A stretch of DNA of 64,000 nucleotides from CAYNVQ01 sp964400735 (GTDB lineage Bacteria > Acidobacteriota > Aminicenantia > Aminicenantales > Aminicenantaceae), in NCBI GenBank assembly GCA_964400735.1, contig CAYNVQ010000008.1, positions 1-64,000 on the forward strand, in the 5' to 3' direction. Made by a program: the position numbers and the translations under genes. Below are positions 8,606 through 17,373 of this stretch, one piece after another. Positions within the stretch are counted from its first letter, which is position 1, and every line of letters begins with the position of its first letter. The notes beneath the pieces are model-generated. The model searched no databases and was not told the DNA's origin. It saw only the letters and a program-made list of their open reading frames with translations.

Positions 8606-8865
8606 AGAAGGAAGCGAATAAAAGCCGAGAAAAAAAACCCGAGAAAAAGAGGAAGCCAGAGATGAGCAAGTCTAAAGACAGACGGCTAAAAATTGTGCTC
8701 GTCCGCAGCGTTATCGGTCATCCAGAAAAGCAAAGAGAAGTCGTCAAGGGGCTTGGATTACGGAAGCTTAACTCAGTTGTCATTCGTGATGATTGCCCTG
8801 AGGTTAGAGGAATGGTCAGGAAGATTCCACATCTTGTAACCGTGGAGGTTTTGGAGAAACAATGA
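8596..8865 (+). CDS. rpmD: 50S ribosomal protein L30, N-terminally extended
   Basis: L30 is normally about 60 residues. The core here begins at RLKIVLVRSVIGHP and runs through LGLRKLNSVVIRDD to the end, which fits. The frame has about 30 extra basic residues when read from the first ATG, which has an AGGAAG behind it inside rpsE. A second ATG at 8662 (MSKSKDRRLK), preceded by GAGGAAG, would give a near-standard protein. I cannot decide between the two. Confidence 0.94.
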   Translation: MAVKKEANKSREKKPEKKRKPEMSKSKDRRLKIVLVRSVIGHPEKQREVVKGLGLRKLNSVVIRDDCPEVRGMVRKIPHLVTVEVLEKQ

Positions 8866-9308
8866 ATTTGAGCAACCTTCATCCCGCAAAAAATTCTCGT
8901 AAGAACAGGAAGCGTGTAGGCCGGGGCCCAGGTTCAGGTAAGGGGAAGACGGCTGGAAGGGGAACAAAAGGCCAAAAGTCCATCTCCGGATATTCGCGGA
9001 AACGCGGTTTCGAGGGAGGACAGATGCCTCTGCATCGGAGGGTCCCTAAGAGAGGGTTTACAAATATTTTTAAAAAGGAATACCAGGAGATCAACCTCGA
9101 TCGTCTAGGAAAAATCAAGAAAGATAAGATCACTCCCAAAGACCTCGTGGATGCTGGTTTGCTGAAAAAGGAATCTTTGGACATAAAAATATTGGGAAAA
9201 GGAGATATAGCGACGGCAAAAGAAATCCATGCCCATAAGTTTACCCATTCCGCTCAGGAAAAGATTAAAAAGGCGGGGGGAAAAACCATAATTATTGGAA
9301 GCAAATAA
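8862..9308 (+). CDS. rplO: 50S ribosomal protein L15
   Basis: This is a 148-residue L15. The Gly/Arg-rich N-terminus contains NRKRVGRGPGSGKGKTAGRG and FEGGQMPLHRRVPKRGF, diagnostic of the family. L15 joins late in 50S assembly. It overlaps rpmD by four bases, and its TAA shares a base with the secY ATG. Confidence 0.98.
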   Translation: MNLSNLHPAKNSRKNRKRVGRGPGSGKGKTAGRGTKGQKSISGYSRKRGFEGGQMPLHRRVPKRGFTNIFKKEYQEINLDRLGKIKKDKITPKDLVDAGLLKKESLDIKILGKGDIATAKEIHAHKFTHSAQEKIKKAGGKTIIIGSK

Positions 9309-10693
9309 TGTTAGAGAGCATAAGGAACATTTTTAGCATTCCCGATTTGAGAAGAAGGGTCATCTTCACTCTGCTTTTGTTGGCTGTCTATCGGATTGGA
9401 GCCCAAATTCCCAGCCCGGGCATCAGTGCCCCGGCCCTCGAAGAATTTTGGCAGATGCAGAGAGGAACCATCTTAGGCTTTGTGGACTTGTTCACGGGGA
9501 GGAGCATGTCCCGTATGACCATTTTTGCTCTGGGCATCATGCCCTATATCAGTGCTTCCATTATCCTCCAGCTTCTTCAGGTGGTATGGCCATATTTGGA
9601 GAGGTTGTCCAAGGAAGGAGAGCTGGGGCGCAAAAAAATTACGCAATACACACGATATGGGACTATTCTGATTTGCCTCATCCAGTCTTTTGGAATAAGC
9701 ATATTTTTAGAAAGCCTGACGAGTCCGGTCAGCGGAGTTCCCATCGTTCCCAATCCGGGTTGGGGTTTCAGGCTTTTGACTGTTCTCACTATGTCCACTG
9801 GAACAGTCTTTATTATGTGGCTGGGTGAACAGATCTCCGAGCGTGGCATCGGAAACGGGATATCTCTCATCATCTTTGCCGGAATTGTCGTTAGCCTTCC
9901 CAGCGGAATAAATAGTATTCTCTCAGGGATCCGGTCAGGAGATATGTCTCCTTTGAGAATGATCTTTCTTTTGATCATAATGCTGGCGGTCATCGTAGTT
10001 ATCGTATTTGTCGAGAGAGGCCAGAGAAGAATTCCGGTTTCTTATGCTAAGAGAGTTGTGGGCCGGAAAATATATGGGGGGCAGAGTACCCATCTTCCGT
10101 TGAGAGTGAATACGGGCGGCGTCATACCCATTATTTTCGCTGCCTCTATCGTTACCATCCCGTCTACGATTGCCCAGCTGGTCAAGGTTCCCTTCGTCCA
10201 AAATATCGCCATGCAGTTCGGAATGGGAATGCCTCTGTACAATTTGCTTTATGTCGCCTCTATCATTTTCTTCACCTATTTTTACGTTTCTATCATTTTT
10301 AATCCATCGGATGTGGCGGACAACCTGAGAAAATACGGAGGATTCATTCCCGGTATCAGACCCGGAAAGAATACCTCTGATTTTATCGATGCCGTTCTGT
10401 CCCGTATTACGCTGGTAGGAGCTATCTATCTTGCGGCTGTGGCGGTCTTGCCGGAATTCATGATCACAGGATTCAAGGTGAGCGCTCTTCCTTTCATCGG
10501 AGATTTTTTGGATGCCAACATGCCCAGGTGGTTTACCCAGGGGCTGAATGTTAATTTCTATTTTGGCGGCACCTCCATCCTCATCGTTGTGGGAGTGGCC
10601 ATGGACACCATGCAGCAGATCGAAGCCCAGCTTGTTATGCGTCATTATGACGGATTCATGCGGCGCGGGCGTTTAAGAGGAAGAAGAGGATGA
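9308..10693 (+). CDS. secY: Protein translocase channel subunit SecY
   Basis: This is a 461-residue SecY, the pore of the Sec translocon in the inner membrane. It has ten hydrophobic segments. Family landmarks are FALGIMPYISASIILQLL (second transmembrane helix region), GERGIGNGIS-type SERGIGNGISLIIF, VSYAKRVVGRKIYGGQSTHLPLRVN in a cytosolic loop, and the NPSDVADNLRKYGGFIPGIRPGK loop. Its place between rplO and adk is the standard spc operon order. Confidence 0.98.
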   Translation: MLESIRNIFSIPDLRRRVIFTLLLLAVYRIGAQIPSPGISAPALEEFWQMQRGTILGFVDLFTGRSMSRMTIFALGIMPYISASIILQLLQVVWPYLERLSKEGELGRKKITQYTRYGTILICLIQSFGISIFLESLTSPVSGVPIVPNPGWGFRLLTVLTMSTGTVFIMWLGEQISERGIGNGISLIIFAGIVVSLPSGINSILSGIRSGDMSPLRMIFLLIIMLAVIVVIVFVERGQRRIPVSYAKRVVGRKIYGGQSTHLPLRVNTGGVIPIIFAASIVTIPSTIAQLVKVPFVQNIAMQFGMGMPLYNLLYVASIIFFTYFYVSIIFNPSDVADNLRKYGGFIPGIRPGKNTSDFIDAVLSRITLVGAIYLAAVAVLPEFMITGFKVSALPFIGDFLDANMPRWFTQGLNVNFYFGGTSILIVVGVAMDTMQQIEAQLVMRHYDGFMRRGRLRGRRG

Positions 10694-11358
10694 GAATTAT
10701 ACTGCTAGGACCCCCCGGGAGCGGTAAAGGGACTCAAGGTGACTTGATCGAGCGGAAATACGGTTTTCCCAAGATATCGACAGGTGATCTTCTGCGTGAA
10801 GCCGTCAAAGAAAACACTCCTTTGGGGATGAAGGCCGCAGCAGCCATGAATCGAGGAGAACTGGTAGCCGACAATGTCGTAGTAAAAATAGTGGCGGAAA
10901 GAGTCGCAAAAGAAGATTGTCAAAAGGGTTATGTTTTGGATGGTTTCCCTCGCAACATGAAACAAGCACACATGTTGGAAGGATTAGATCGTCCCTATGA
11001 AGTGGTTTTGGATATCCGGCTGAACGAGGAGGCTCTTGTTTCCAGGCTTTCCTCCCGAAGAATATGCTCGGACTGCGGAAACACATACAATCTTATCGCC
11101 AAAGCTCCTGTTGAGGAGAAGGAATGTGATGTATGTCATGGTGAGTTGGTGAAAAGGCGGGACGATGAACCTGAAGTTATAAAGGAGCGACTTAGAGTTT
11201 ATCATCAAGAAACCGAGCCGCTTATCCGGTATTATCGAAAGCGGGATGCCTATCATCGGATAGATGGAGATAGAAGCATAGAGCGGGTCTTCCAAGACAT
11301 CCAGACGATTTTGGATGGTGAGATAAGAAAATACAAACGGACAGAGGCCTTTCTATGA
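10690..11358 (+). CDS. adk: Adenylate kinase, zinc-lid type
   Basis: This is a 222-residue adenylate kinase, which interconverts AMP plus ATP with two ADP. The P-loop is GPPGSGKGTQ (residues 8-17) and the AMP site includes STGDLLRE and LDGFPRN. The long lid holds Cys126, Cys129, Cys146 and Cys149, a four-cysteine zinc site found in many Gram-positive and some other bacteria. It overlaps secY and map by four bases each. Confidence 0.98.
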   Translation: MRIILLGPPGSGKGTQGDLIERKYGFPKISTGDLLREAVKENTPLGMKAAAAMNRGELVADNVVVKIVAERVAKEDCQKGYVLDGFPRNMKQAHMLEGLDRPYEVVLDIRLNEEALVSRLSSRRICSDCGNTYNLIAKAPVEEKECDVCHGELVKRRDDEPEVIKERLRVYHQETEPLIRYYRKRDAYHRIDGDRSIERVFQDIQTILDGEIRKYKRTEAFL

Positions 11359-12143
11359 TCGTTTTGAAAAGTCAGAAAGAAATAGCCGCCATAGGGAAGA
11401 GCTGTCAGATTGTGGCGCAAATTTTGTCTGACTTGGGGAAGATGATAGAGCCTGGAGTGAGGACCATAGATTTGGATGTCTATGCTGAAAAAAGAGCGAG
11501 AGAGATGAATGCTGTCCCAGCCTTCAAGGGTTACCGGGGCTATCCCGCATCTTTATGTGCTTCCATAAACGAAGAAATCATTCATGGCATTCCTTCCTCT
11601 CGCAGCCTGAAAGACGGGGATATCGTCAGCTTGGATTTTGGTGTTGTCTACGAAGGCTACTATGGTGACGCGGCTGTCACTTGTCCGGTCGGAACGATTA
11701 GCGATGATGCACAGAAGCTCATAAACGCTGCCAAAATGGCATTTTTTAAAGGCTATGACGAAATGAAAGAAGGAAAGAGGATATCGAATATTTCGCATGC
11801 TATCCAGAATTATGTGGAATCGCAGGGTTATTCGGTTATCCGGTCTTTTGTCGGTCACGGAATAGGGCTCTCACTTCACGAAGAGCCTCAAATTCCCAAT
11901 TTTGGCCCTCCTGGGCATGGTCCAAAAATGAGAGTCGGGCTGGTCGTGGCCATCGAACCGATGATTGCTGCCGGCGATTGGAACGTTGAAATAAAAGACG
12001 ATAACTGGACGGCTGTTACCAAAGATAGAACCCTTTCGGCTCATTATGAACACACAGTCGCTCTCACCTCAGACGGAGCTGAGATTTTAAGTTTAGCAGG
12101 AGAAAATATTTTGCCCCACCTCAAGGAGTCACCCTATGCCTAA
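11355..12143 (+). CDS. map: Type I methionine aminopeptidase
   Basis: This is a 262-residue MetAP that removes the initiator Met from nascent proteins. The two-metal site is complete: the Asp pair around SLDFGVVYEGYYGDAA, the His of GHGIGLSLHEEP, the Glu of AIEPMIAAG and the Glu of HYEHTVAL. It has no N-terminal zinc finger. The last bases overlap the start of infA by eight. Confidence 0.98.
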   Translation: MIVLKSQKEIAAIGKSCQIVAQILSDLGKMIEPGVRTIDLDVYAEKRAREMNAVPAFKGYRGYPASLCASINEEIIHGIPSSRSLKDGDIVSLDFGVVYEGYYGDAAVTCPVGTISDDAQKLINAAKMAFFKGYDEMKEGKRISNISHAIQNYVESQGYSVIRSFVGHGIGLSLHEEPQIPNFGPPGHGPKMRVGLVVAIEPMIAAGDWNVEIKDDNWTAVTKDRTLSAHYEHTVALTSDGAEILSLAGENILPHLKESPYA

Positions 12144-12354
12144 GCAGGATGTTTTTGAAACAGAAGGAACGATCATCGAAACTCTGCCTAACGCTATGTT
12201 TCGAGTAGAATTGGCCAATAAACGTATCATCCTTGCCCATATATCGGGGAGAATGCGCAAACATTTTATACGTATCCTTCCCGGGGATAAGGTTTTGGTG
12301 GAACTCTCGCCATATGATTTAACAAAAGGAAGAATCACCTATCGATTCAAATAG
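12136..12354 (+). CDS. infA: Translation initiation factor IF-1
   Basis: This is a 72-residue IF-1, a single OB fold that occupies the A site during initiation. It has the family sequence VFETEGTIIETLPNAMFRVEL and the end DLTKGRITYRFK. It starts within the 3' end of map and is followed by rpmJ. Confidence 0.98.
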   Translation: MPKQDVFETEGTIIETLPNAMFRVELANKRIILAHISGRMRKHFIRILPGDKVLVELSPYDLTKGRITYRFK

Positions 12355-12366
12355 AGGAAAAGGAAG

Positions 12367-12480
12367 ATGAAAGTCAGAGCATCTATAAAAAAAATTTGCA
12401 GGAACTGCCGAATAATAAAAAGGAAGGGGACTTTGCGCGTTATCTGTTCGAATCCCAAACATAAACAAAAACAAGGTTAA
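12367..12480 (+). CDS. rpmJ: 50S ribosomal protein L36
   Basis: This small gene of 37 codons reads MKVRASIKKICRNCRIIKR and ends CSNPKHKQKQG. Cys11, Cys14, Cys27 and His32 form the usual L36 zinc site. A GAGGAAAAGGAAG Shine-Dalgarno region precedes the ATG. Length and position between infA and rpsM are standard. Confidence 0.97.
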   Translation: MKVRASIKKICRNCRIIKRKGTLRVICSNPKHKQKQG

Positions 12481-12491
12481 ACGAGGTAAAA

Positions 12492-12857
12492 ATGGCAAGA
12501 ATAGCGGGAATAACACTCCCTCCGGAAAAGAGGATTGAAGTCGGATTGACGTATATCTATGGCATCGGTCGTTCTAAGGCGAACACGATACTCCAGGAAG
12601 CAAAGATAGATAAGGACAAGAAGGTTAAAGCTCTGAGTGAGGACGAGGTAAATAAGATACGGAACATCATAGAAACTCAGGAAAAGATCGAAGGAGATTT
12701 AAGAAAAGAAGTCACGCTTAACATCAAAAGGTTGATGGATATCGGTTCCTACAGAGGTCTGAGACATCGAAGACGGCTTCCAGTCAGGGGGCAAAGGACG
12801 AAAACCAATGCTAGAACTCGAAAGGGACCGCGCGGACACACTATAAAGAGGAAGTAG
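12492..12857 (+). CDS. rpsM: 30S ribosomal protein S13
   Basis: This is a 121-residue S13. The helix-two-turn-helix starts RIAGITLPPEKRIEVGLTY, and the C-terminus has SYRGLRHRRRLPVRGQRTKTNARTRKGP. It contacts the P-site tRNA and the 50S subunit. It is the first alpha-operon gene after rpmJ. Confidence 0.98.
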   Translation: MARIAGITLPPEKRIEVGLTYIYGIGRSKANTILQEAKIDKDKKVKALSEDEVNKIRNIIETQEKIEGDLRKEVTLNIKRLMDIGSYRGLRHRRRLPVRGQRTKTNARTRKGPRGHTIKRK

Positions 12858-12867
12858 GAGAGGATTA

Positions 12868-13260
12868 ATGGCAAGACCGAGAAGAAAGACCAAGAAAAAA
12901 AAGATAAAGAAGGAAATTGGGTTTGGAATCGCCTATATCCAATCAACTTTTAACAATACGATCATTACCATAACCGATCAGCAGGGGAATTCCCTGTGCT
13001 GGGCGAGTTCCGGGACGGCTGGATTTAAAGGAGCCAGAAAAGGTACCCCATTTGCAGCTCAATTGGCGGCCAAGGAAGTCGCCTCCAAAGCCAGAGAATT
13101 TGGTGTGCGGTATGTCGATGTCAAGATCAAGGGACCGGGGGCAGGGAGAGAATCGGCCATTAGAGCCCTTCAAGCGGACGGAATGGAAATTAAATCCATC
13201 AGAGACGTAACCCCGATTCCTCATAACGGCTGCCGGGTGAGGAAGAGAAGAAGGGTTTAG
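12868..13260 (+). CDS. rpsK: 30S ribosomal protein S11
   Basis: This is a 130-residue S11, part of the 30S platform near the E site. Landmarks are IQSTFNNTIITITD, SSGTAGFKGARKGTPFAAQ and the end DVTPIPHNGCRVRKRRRV. A GGAGAGGATTA sequence precedes the start. Confidence 0.98.
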   Translation: MARPRRKTKKKKIKKEIGFGIAYIQSTFNNTIITITDQQGNSLCWASSGTAGFKGARKGTPFAAQLAAKEVASKAREFGVRYVDVKIKGPGAGRESAIRALQADGMEIKSIRDVTPIPHNGCRVRKRRRV

Positions 13261-13284
13261 AGAGGGACTTACAAGGAGAAGAGG

Positions 13285-13911
13285 ATGTCAGTCTATAAAG
13301 AATCTGTCTGTCGTTTATGTCGGGCGGAACGAGTCAAGCTTTTTCTCAAGGGGAACAAGTGTTTGACGGAGAAATGCCCGGTTGAACGAAGACCTTATCC
13401 CCCAGGTGAGCACGGTAGGATGAGAAGGAGAATTTTGGGTTACGGCATTCAGTTAAGGGAAAAGCAGAAACTGAAACGCTATTACAGTATGTCGGAAAGG
13501 CAGTTCCGTCTTTATTTTCAGAGAGCGGAAAGAAAAAGAGGGATCACGGGTGAGAATCTTCTGCAGATGCTGGAAAGGCGTTTGGATAACGTCGTATTCC
13601 TCAGCGGTTTTGCCCACTCTCGGGCTCATGCTCGTCAGCTCATTAGTCATGGACATTTTCGAATAAACGATTACAAAGCCAATATCCCTTCACATTTGGT
13701 GGAAGTGGGGGATATCCTTTCTTTCCGGGACAAATCAAAAAAGCTCGATGAAGTGAAGGCGATCGTGGAATTCCATAAGAATAAATCTGTTCCAGGATGG
13801 CTCGAGGTGGATCGGGATGGAATGTCAGTAAAAGTTCTTTCTCTTCCGAAAAGAGAGGAGATCCCGTTTGATGTGGAAGAGCATCTGGTTGTGGAGCTCT
13901 ATTCTAAATAG
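13285..13911 (+). CDS. rpsD: 30S ribosomal protein S4
   Basis: This is a 208-residue S4. Cys9, Cys12, Cys26 and Cys31 form the N-terminal zinc site of the C+ form. The S4 RNA-binding domain is ERRLDNVVFLSGFAHSRAHARQLISHGH. S4 nucleates 30S assembly and in some bacteria represses the alpha operon. An AAGGAGAAGAGG sequence precedes the start. Confidence 0.98.
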   Translation: MSVYKESVCRLCRAERVKLFLKGNKCLTEKCPVERRPYPPGEHGRMRRRILGYGIQLREKQKLKRYYSMSERQFRLYFQRAERKRGITGENLLQMLERRLDNVVFLSGFAHSRAHARQLISHGHFRINDYKANIPSHLVEVGDILSFRDKSKKLDEVKAIVEFHKNKSVPGWLEVDRDGMSVKVLSLPKREEIPFDVEEHLVVELYSK

Positions 13912-13921
13912 CCTGTATGAA

Positions 13922-13949
13922 TTGACAGAGATAAATGACCAGATAGTCT
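13922..13949 (+). promoter_or_regulatory. Possible weak sigma-70 promoter ahead of rpoA
   Basis: TTGACA at 13922-13927 is followed after 16 bases by TAGTCT. The -35 is perfect and the -10 is weak. It lies in the 97-base gap between rpsD and rpoA, the largest gap in this part of the operon, so an internal promoter for rpoA-rplQ is conceivable but not certain. Confidence 0.3.
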
Positions 13950-14008
13950 TTATTCCTAAGTTATACCCCATGATTGGATCATAAGGATGTGAAAAAAAAG
14001 GAGGAGGC

Positions 14009-15031
14009 ATGATAGAGACAGGCTTTCAGAGACCAAAATACTTGGAATGCGATTATGAGACGCTGACGGAAAAATATGGAAAATTCTCCGCCCAGCCTTT
14101 TGAAAGAGGATATGGGGTTACGATTGGTAACGCTCTTCGGCGAATTCTGCTTTCCTCGATTACAGGGGCCGCCATAACCAATGTCCGTATTCAAGGTGTT
14201 CTTCATGAATTTTCAACCCTTCCCGGTGTTGTCGAAGATGTGACCGATATCATTCTTAATGTCAAGAGCATCCCTCTTAAAATGGTGGGACAGGAGGCCA
14301 AAACTCTGACCTTGAATAAAGAGGGGCCGGCCGAAGCAAGCGCCGCGGATATCGTCCACGATTCGGATGTAGAAATCCTGGACAAAGACATCCATATCGC
14401 AGCTCTAGATAAGGATGGTAAGCTCGACATGGAAATGGTCGTCAATAATAACAGAGGATATATCTCTGCAGACCGAAATTTCGATGAAAACTTAAGCGTT
14501 GATTTCATCCCGGTAGATTCCTCTCATTCTCCGATCCTTAAGGTGAACTATATGATCGAGCCGGCAAGGGTGGGAAAGAGGGTGGATTTTGAAAATCTCA
14601 CCATAGAGATCTGGACAACAGGTGCGATAACTCCTCAAGATGCTCTAAGTCAAGCCGCAAAAATATTACGGGACCATCTGGCCATATTCCTCAGGATCAT
14701 TGATGAGCCAAAGGTCAAGGACCAGGTTCCAGAACGGAGAGAAATCCCCTATTATTCACAAAAGGATATTCTGTCCAAGTCTATCGACCATCTGGAGCTT
14801 TCTGTAAGGTCCAATAACTGCCTGAGGTCGGCAGGTATTGAAAAAATATACGAACTTGTCCAAAAAACCGAAGAGGAACTTCTAAAGACCAAAAATTTCG
14901 GTCGCAAATCTCTAACGGAAATAAAAGAGACTCTGCAAGAACTGGGCTTAGGCCTTAACCTGGATCTCCATCCGAAGCTTATAGAGCAGATTGAGGGAGA
15001 AAAAAAAGAGGAAGAAGAGACTGAAGAATGA
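14009..15031 (+). CDS. rpoA: DNA-directed RNA polymerase alpha subunit
   Basis: This is a 340-residue alpha subunit. The N-terminal dimerisation domain contains EPFERGYGVTIGNALRRILLSS-like sequence at residues 27-50. The C-terminal domain includes ELSVRSNNCLRSAGI and LLKTKNFGRKSLTEIKETL, which bind UP elements and activators. The start has a strong AAGGAGGAGG. A Glu-rich tail ends the protein. It overlaps rplQ by four bases. Confidence 0.98.
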   Translation: MIETGFQRPKYLECDYETLTEKYGKFSAQPFERGYGVTIGNALRRILLSSITGAAITNVRIQGVLHEFSTLPGVVEDVTDIILNVKSIPLKMVGQEAKTLTLNKEGPAEASAADIVHDSDVEILDKDIHIAALDKDGKLDMEMVVNNNRGYISADRNFDENLSVDFIPVDSSHSPILKVNYMIEPARVGKRVDFENLTIEIWTTGAITPQDALSQAAKILRDHLAIFLRIIDEPKVKDQVPERREIPYYSQKDILSKSIDHLELSVRSNNCLRSAGIEKIYELVQKTEEELLKTKNFGRKSLTEIKETLQELGLGLNLDLHPKLIEQIEGEKKEEEETEE

Positions 15032-15453
15032 GACATCGAGTGAAAGGGAAGAAATTGGGGAGAGAAACGGCCCAGCGCAAAGCCCTGTTGAGAAATCTTG
15101 TTACTTCCTTCGTGGAGAAGGAGAGAATTCGAACCACATTGGCTAAAGCCAAGGCTACCAGACCACTTGCTGAGAAAATGATCACTCTGGCTAAAAAGGA
15201 TACCCTCCATTCGCGCCGTTTAGCGCTCCGATACATTTACAAAAAGGATGTGGTCAAAAAGCTTTTCGATGAGATAGGCCCCCGGTTTAGCGAAAGGCCC
15301 GGCGGGTATACAAGAATAATCAAGATCAGCCCTCGAGCCGGAGATGGTGCAGAGATGGCTGTCCTTGAACTTGTCGGTACGGAATTCAAGAAAAAGGAAA
15401 AGAAAAAGACCGCGGCTGAAAAGGCTAAAGAGATAGCCAAGAAAAAGAGATAA
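15028..15453 (+). CDS. rplQ: 50S ribosomal protein L17
   Basis: This is a 141-residue L17. It starts MRHRVKGKKLGRETAQRKALLRNL and contains RIRTTLAKAKATRPLAEKMI and GGYTRIIKISPRAGDGAEMA. A Lys/Ala-rich tail follows the core. It is the last gene of the ribosomal block and is convergent with the lytic transglycosylase gene. No convincing terminator hairpin was found in the 44 bases between them. Confidence 0.98.
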   Translation: MRHRVKGKKLGRETAQRKALLRNLVTSFVEKERIRTTLAKAKATRPLAEKMITLAKKDTLHSRRLALRYIYKKDVVKKLFDEIGPRFSERPGGYTRIIKISPRAGDGAEMAVLELVGTEFKKKEKKKTAAEKAKEIAKKKR

Positions 15454-15497
15454 ACCGCCTTCAGAGCAGACAGTAAAGGGAAAAAAGGGGATAGAAG

Positions 15498-17306
15498 CTA
15501 CTTGTTGTTTTGTGTTACCCAGAGCTGTTGTCCTGGATAGATCTTCGATCTTGAGCTAAGGCCATTCAGAGCGAGTAAATAGTTAAGATCCATCCCGAAT
15601 TGTTTGGCGATTTTATATGGAGTATCCCCGCTCTTCACTAAGTAAGGGATAGCCCCTTCAGGGGTTCCGGATTGAATCACGAGTTTTTGTCCCACCCGGA
15701 GAATGTTATCGCGTAAGTTGTTCAGGGTTTTGATTTCTTGCACCGTGGTGTTGAAGGCCTTAGCGATCACGTAGAGGTTATCTCCTTTTTTCACGCTGTA
15801 AATTAGTTTTTCGCCTTCTTTAGTGAGAGTCCGGGGAGTGTAAGAGGAATACCTGCTTCCTGAAACGGGAATCCTCAGTCTCTGTCCAGCTCGGATGAGA
15901 TAATTTCTATTGAGATTATTCGCCCGGGCAATGGTTGAAACAGAGGTTCGGTAATGCTGAGCGATAAGAGAGACGCTCTCCCCTCTTCGGACAGTATGGT
16001 ACCTGAATGTGGCTTCAGGGGGGATGTATCGAGCGATATTATTGAGAGAAGGCGGCACTCTTTCAGCATGGCCAACCGGAACCCTTAGTTCGTATTCATT
16101 GTCGGGAGTGGATTTGTGACGCAGTTCGGGATTAAGCCCTGTTAATACCTCCTCCTCTATTCCCATAGCCTGGGCTAGGCTGGATAATCGAACAGGACGG
16201 TTGATGGAGGCCGTTTCGTAATCCAGAGGGGGAAGAGGCTGAGGGAGATCGAAGCCGTATTTTTCGGGATCCTGGATGATCAAGAGAGTGGCGATAAAGC
16301 GCGGGACGAAACGGGAGGTTTCTCGGGGAAGCATCAAGTAGAGGTCCCAGAAATTGTCCATGTATTCCAATCTCTGGGAGCGAATGAGTTTCAGCACCCT
16401 GAATTCCCCACAATTATAAGCAGCCAGGGCGGTTGTCCAATCGCCGAACATAGAGTGGAGTTCATCGAGATACTTAATGGCAGCATCCGTGGCTTTTTCG
16501 AAATCCATGCGCTCATCTATCCAGCGGTCTCTCTTCAGTCCAAACCTGTATCCTGTGGAGGAAATGAACTGCCAGAGTCCCAGGGCAGCGGCTCGAGAGT
16601 AGGCGTTGACCTTGAACCAGCTCTCTATCATTGGCATCCAAGCCAGTTCTTCGGGGAGCCCTGCTCTCACCATTTTTTCCTTGATCATGTGCACATACAA
16701 TCCCGAACGGGTATAGGCCTGTTCAAATTCTTTTCTCTCAACTGTCTGAAAGTTTTTTATCTCTTTTGTGACATGTTCATTTTCGGTAAGTGGAATGGTA
16801 CGGCTGTTCCCGTTGATAGCTGTGATTCGCGAAGCATAGATTTCCTGGATTCGGCGAGCGATGAGAAGACGGAGGTCGTTTTTCTCTTGAATCTGGGGGC
16901 TATCCGGAGGCAGGTCGAGCCGGAGGAGTATGCTGTAGGCTTCATCAAGAGCAGCTAGTGCGGTGTCCAAATCACCTTTATCCCAGGCAAGGCGTGCATC
17001 TTGATAGGCATCAAAGGCTTCTTGGAGAAGCTGTGAGGGTTCGCCCTGTTCTTCATCATAAGGAATTTCCTCTAAAAGGGCCGCTGTTTCCTCCACTTCT
17101 TCTTTTTCCGGCTTTTCTTTTACCTCTGTTTCGACGACAGGAGGCTCCTCAGGTATTTCGGCAAGCTGAGGGGGCTGTTTTTCAGAAACTGTAGGAGGTT
17201 TTTTGGTGGCCTCGGTGGCTGGTTTTGGGTGCCGGGAGCAATTCCACTGCACGAAAACAAAGAGAATGATGAGTGGAAAGGCTAATGCAGTTTTATTTCT
17301 CCTCAT
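15498..17306 (-). CDS. Membrane-bound lytic murein transglycosylase with three LysM domains (MltD-like)
   Basis: This is a 602-residue exported protein that should cleave peptidoglycan to 1,6-anhydromuropeptides. The start is the ATG of MRRNKTALAFPL, which begins a hydrophobic signal; a Cys near residue 24 suggests a lipoprotein, although the residues before it do not match a good lipobox. Next comes an acidic, Pro-rich linker, then a soluble-lytic-transglycosylase domain with the catalytic Glu in MIESWFKVNAYSR, and QFISSTGYRFGL and ALAAYNCGE. Three LysM repeats follow, each beginning with a Y-x-V-x-x-G-(D/E)-(N/S/T) pattern. The longer open frame to the right overlaps galE and is not used. 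Confidence 0.93.
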   Translation of the reverse strand: MRRNKTALAFPLIILFVFVQWNCSRHPKPATEATKKPPTVSEKQPPQLAEIPEEPPVVETEVKEKPEKEEVEETAALLEEIPYDEEQGEPSQLLQEAFDAYQDARLAWDKGDLDTALAALDEAYSILLRLDLPPDSPQIQEKNDLRLLIARRIQEIYASRITAINGNSRTIPLTENEHVTKEIKNFQTVERKEFEQAYTRSGLYVHMIKEKMVRAGLPEELAWMPMIESWFKVNAYSRAAALGLWQFISSTGYRFGLKRDRWIDERMDFEKATDAAIKYLDELHSMFGDWTTALAAYNCGEFRVLKLIRSQRLEYMDNFWDLYLMLPRETSRFVPRFIATLLIIQDPEKYGFDLPQPLPPLDYETASINRPVRLSSLAQAMGIEEEVLTGLNPELRHKSTPDNEYELRVPVGHAERVPPSLNNIARYIPPEATFRYHTVRRGESVSLIAQHYRTSVSTIARANNLNRNYLIRAGQRLRIPVSGSRYSSYTPRTLTKEGEKLIYSVKKGDNLYVIAKAFNTTVQEIKTLNNLRDNILRVGQKLVIQSGTPEGAIPYLVKSGDTPYKIAKQFGMDLNYLLALNGLSSRSKIYPGQQLWVTQNNK

Positions 17307-17330
17307 CGTCTTTACTCGGAAAAAGATAAA

Positions 17331-17360
17331 TTTATACCATTTATACAGGGATCGAGTCAA
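17331..17360 (-). promoter_or_regulatory. Sigma-70-type promoter for the lytic transglycosylase gene
   Basis: On the minus strand TTGACT is followed after 18 bases by TATAAA. This lies between the end of galE and the ATG at 17306 and would give a leader of about 20 bases. It implies that the transglycosylase is expressed independently of the cca-galE pair. Confidence 0.55.
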
Positions 17361-17373
17361 CAAATTCAATAAT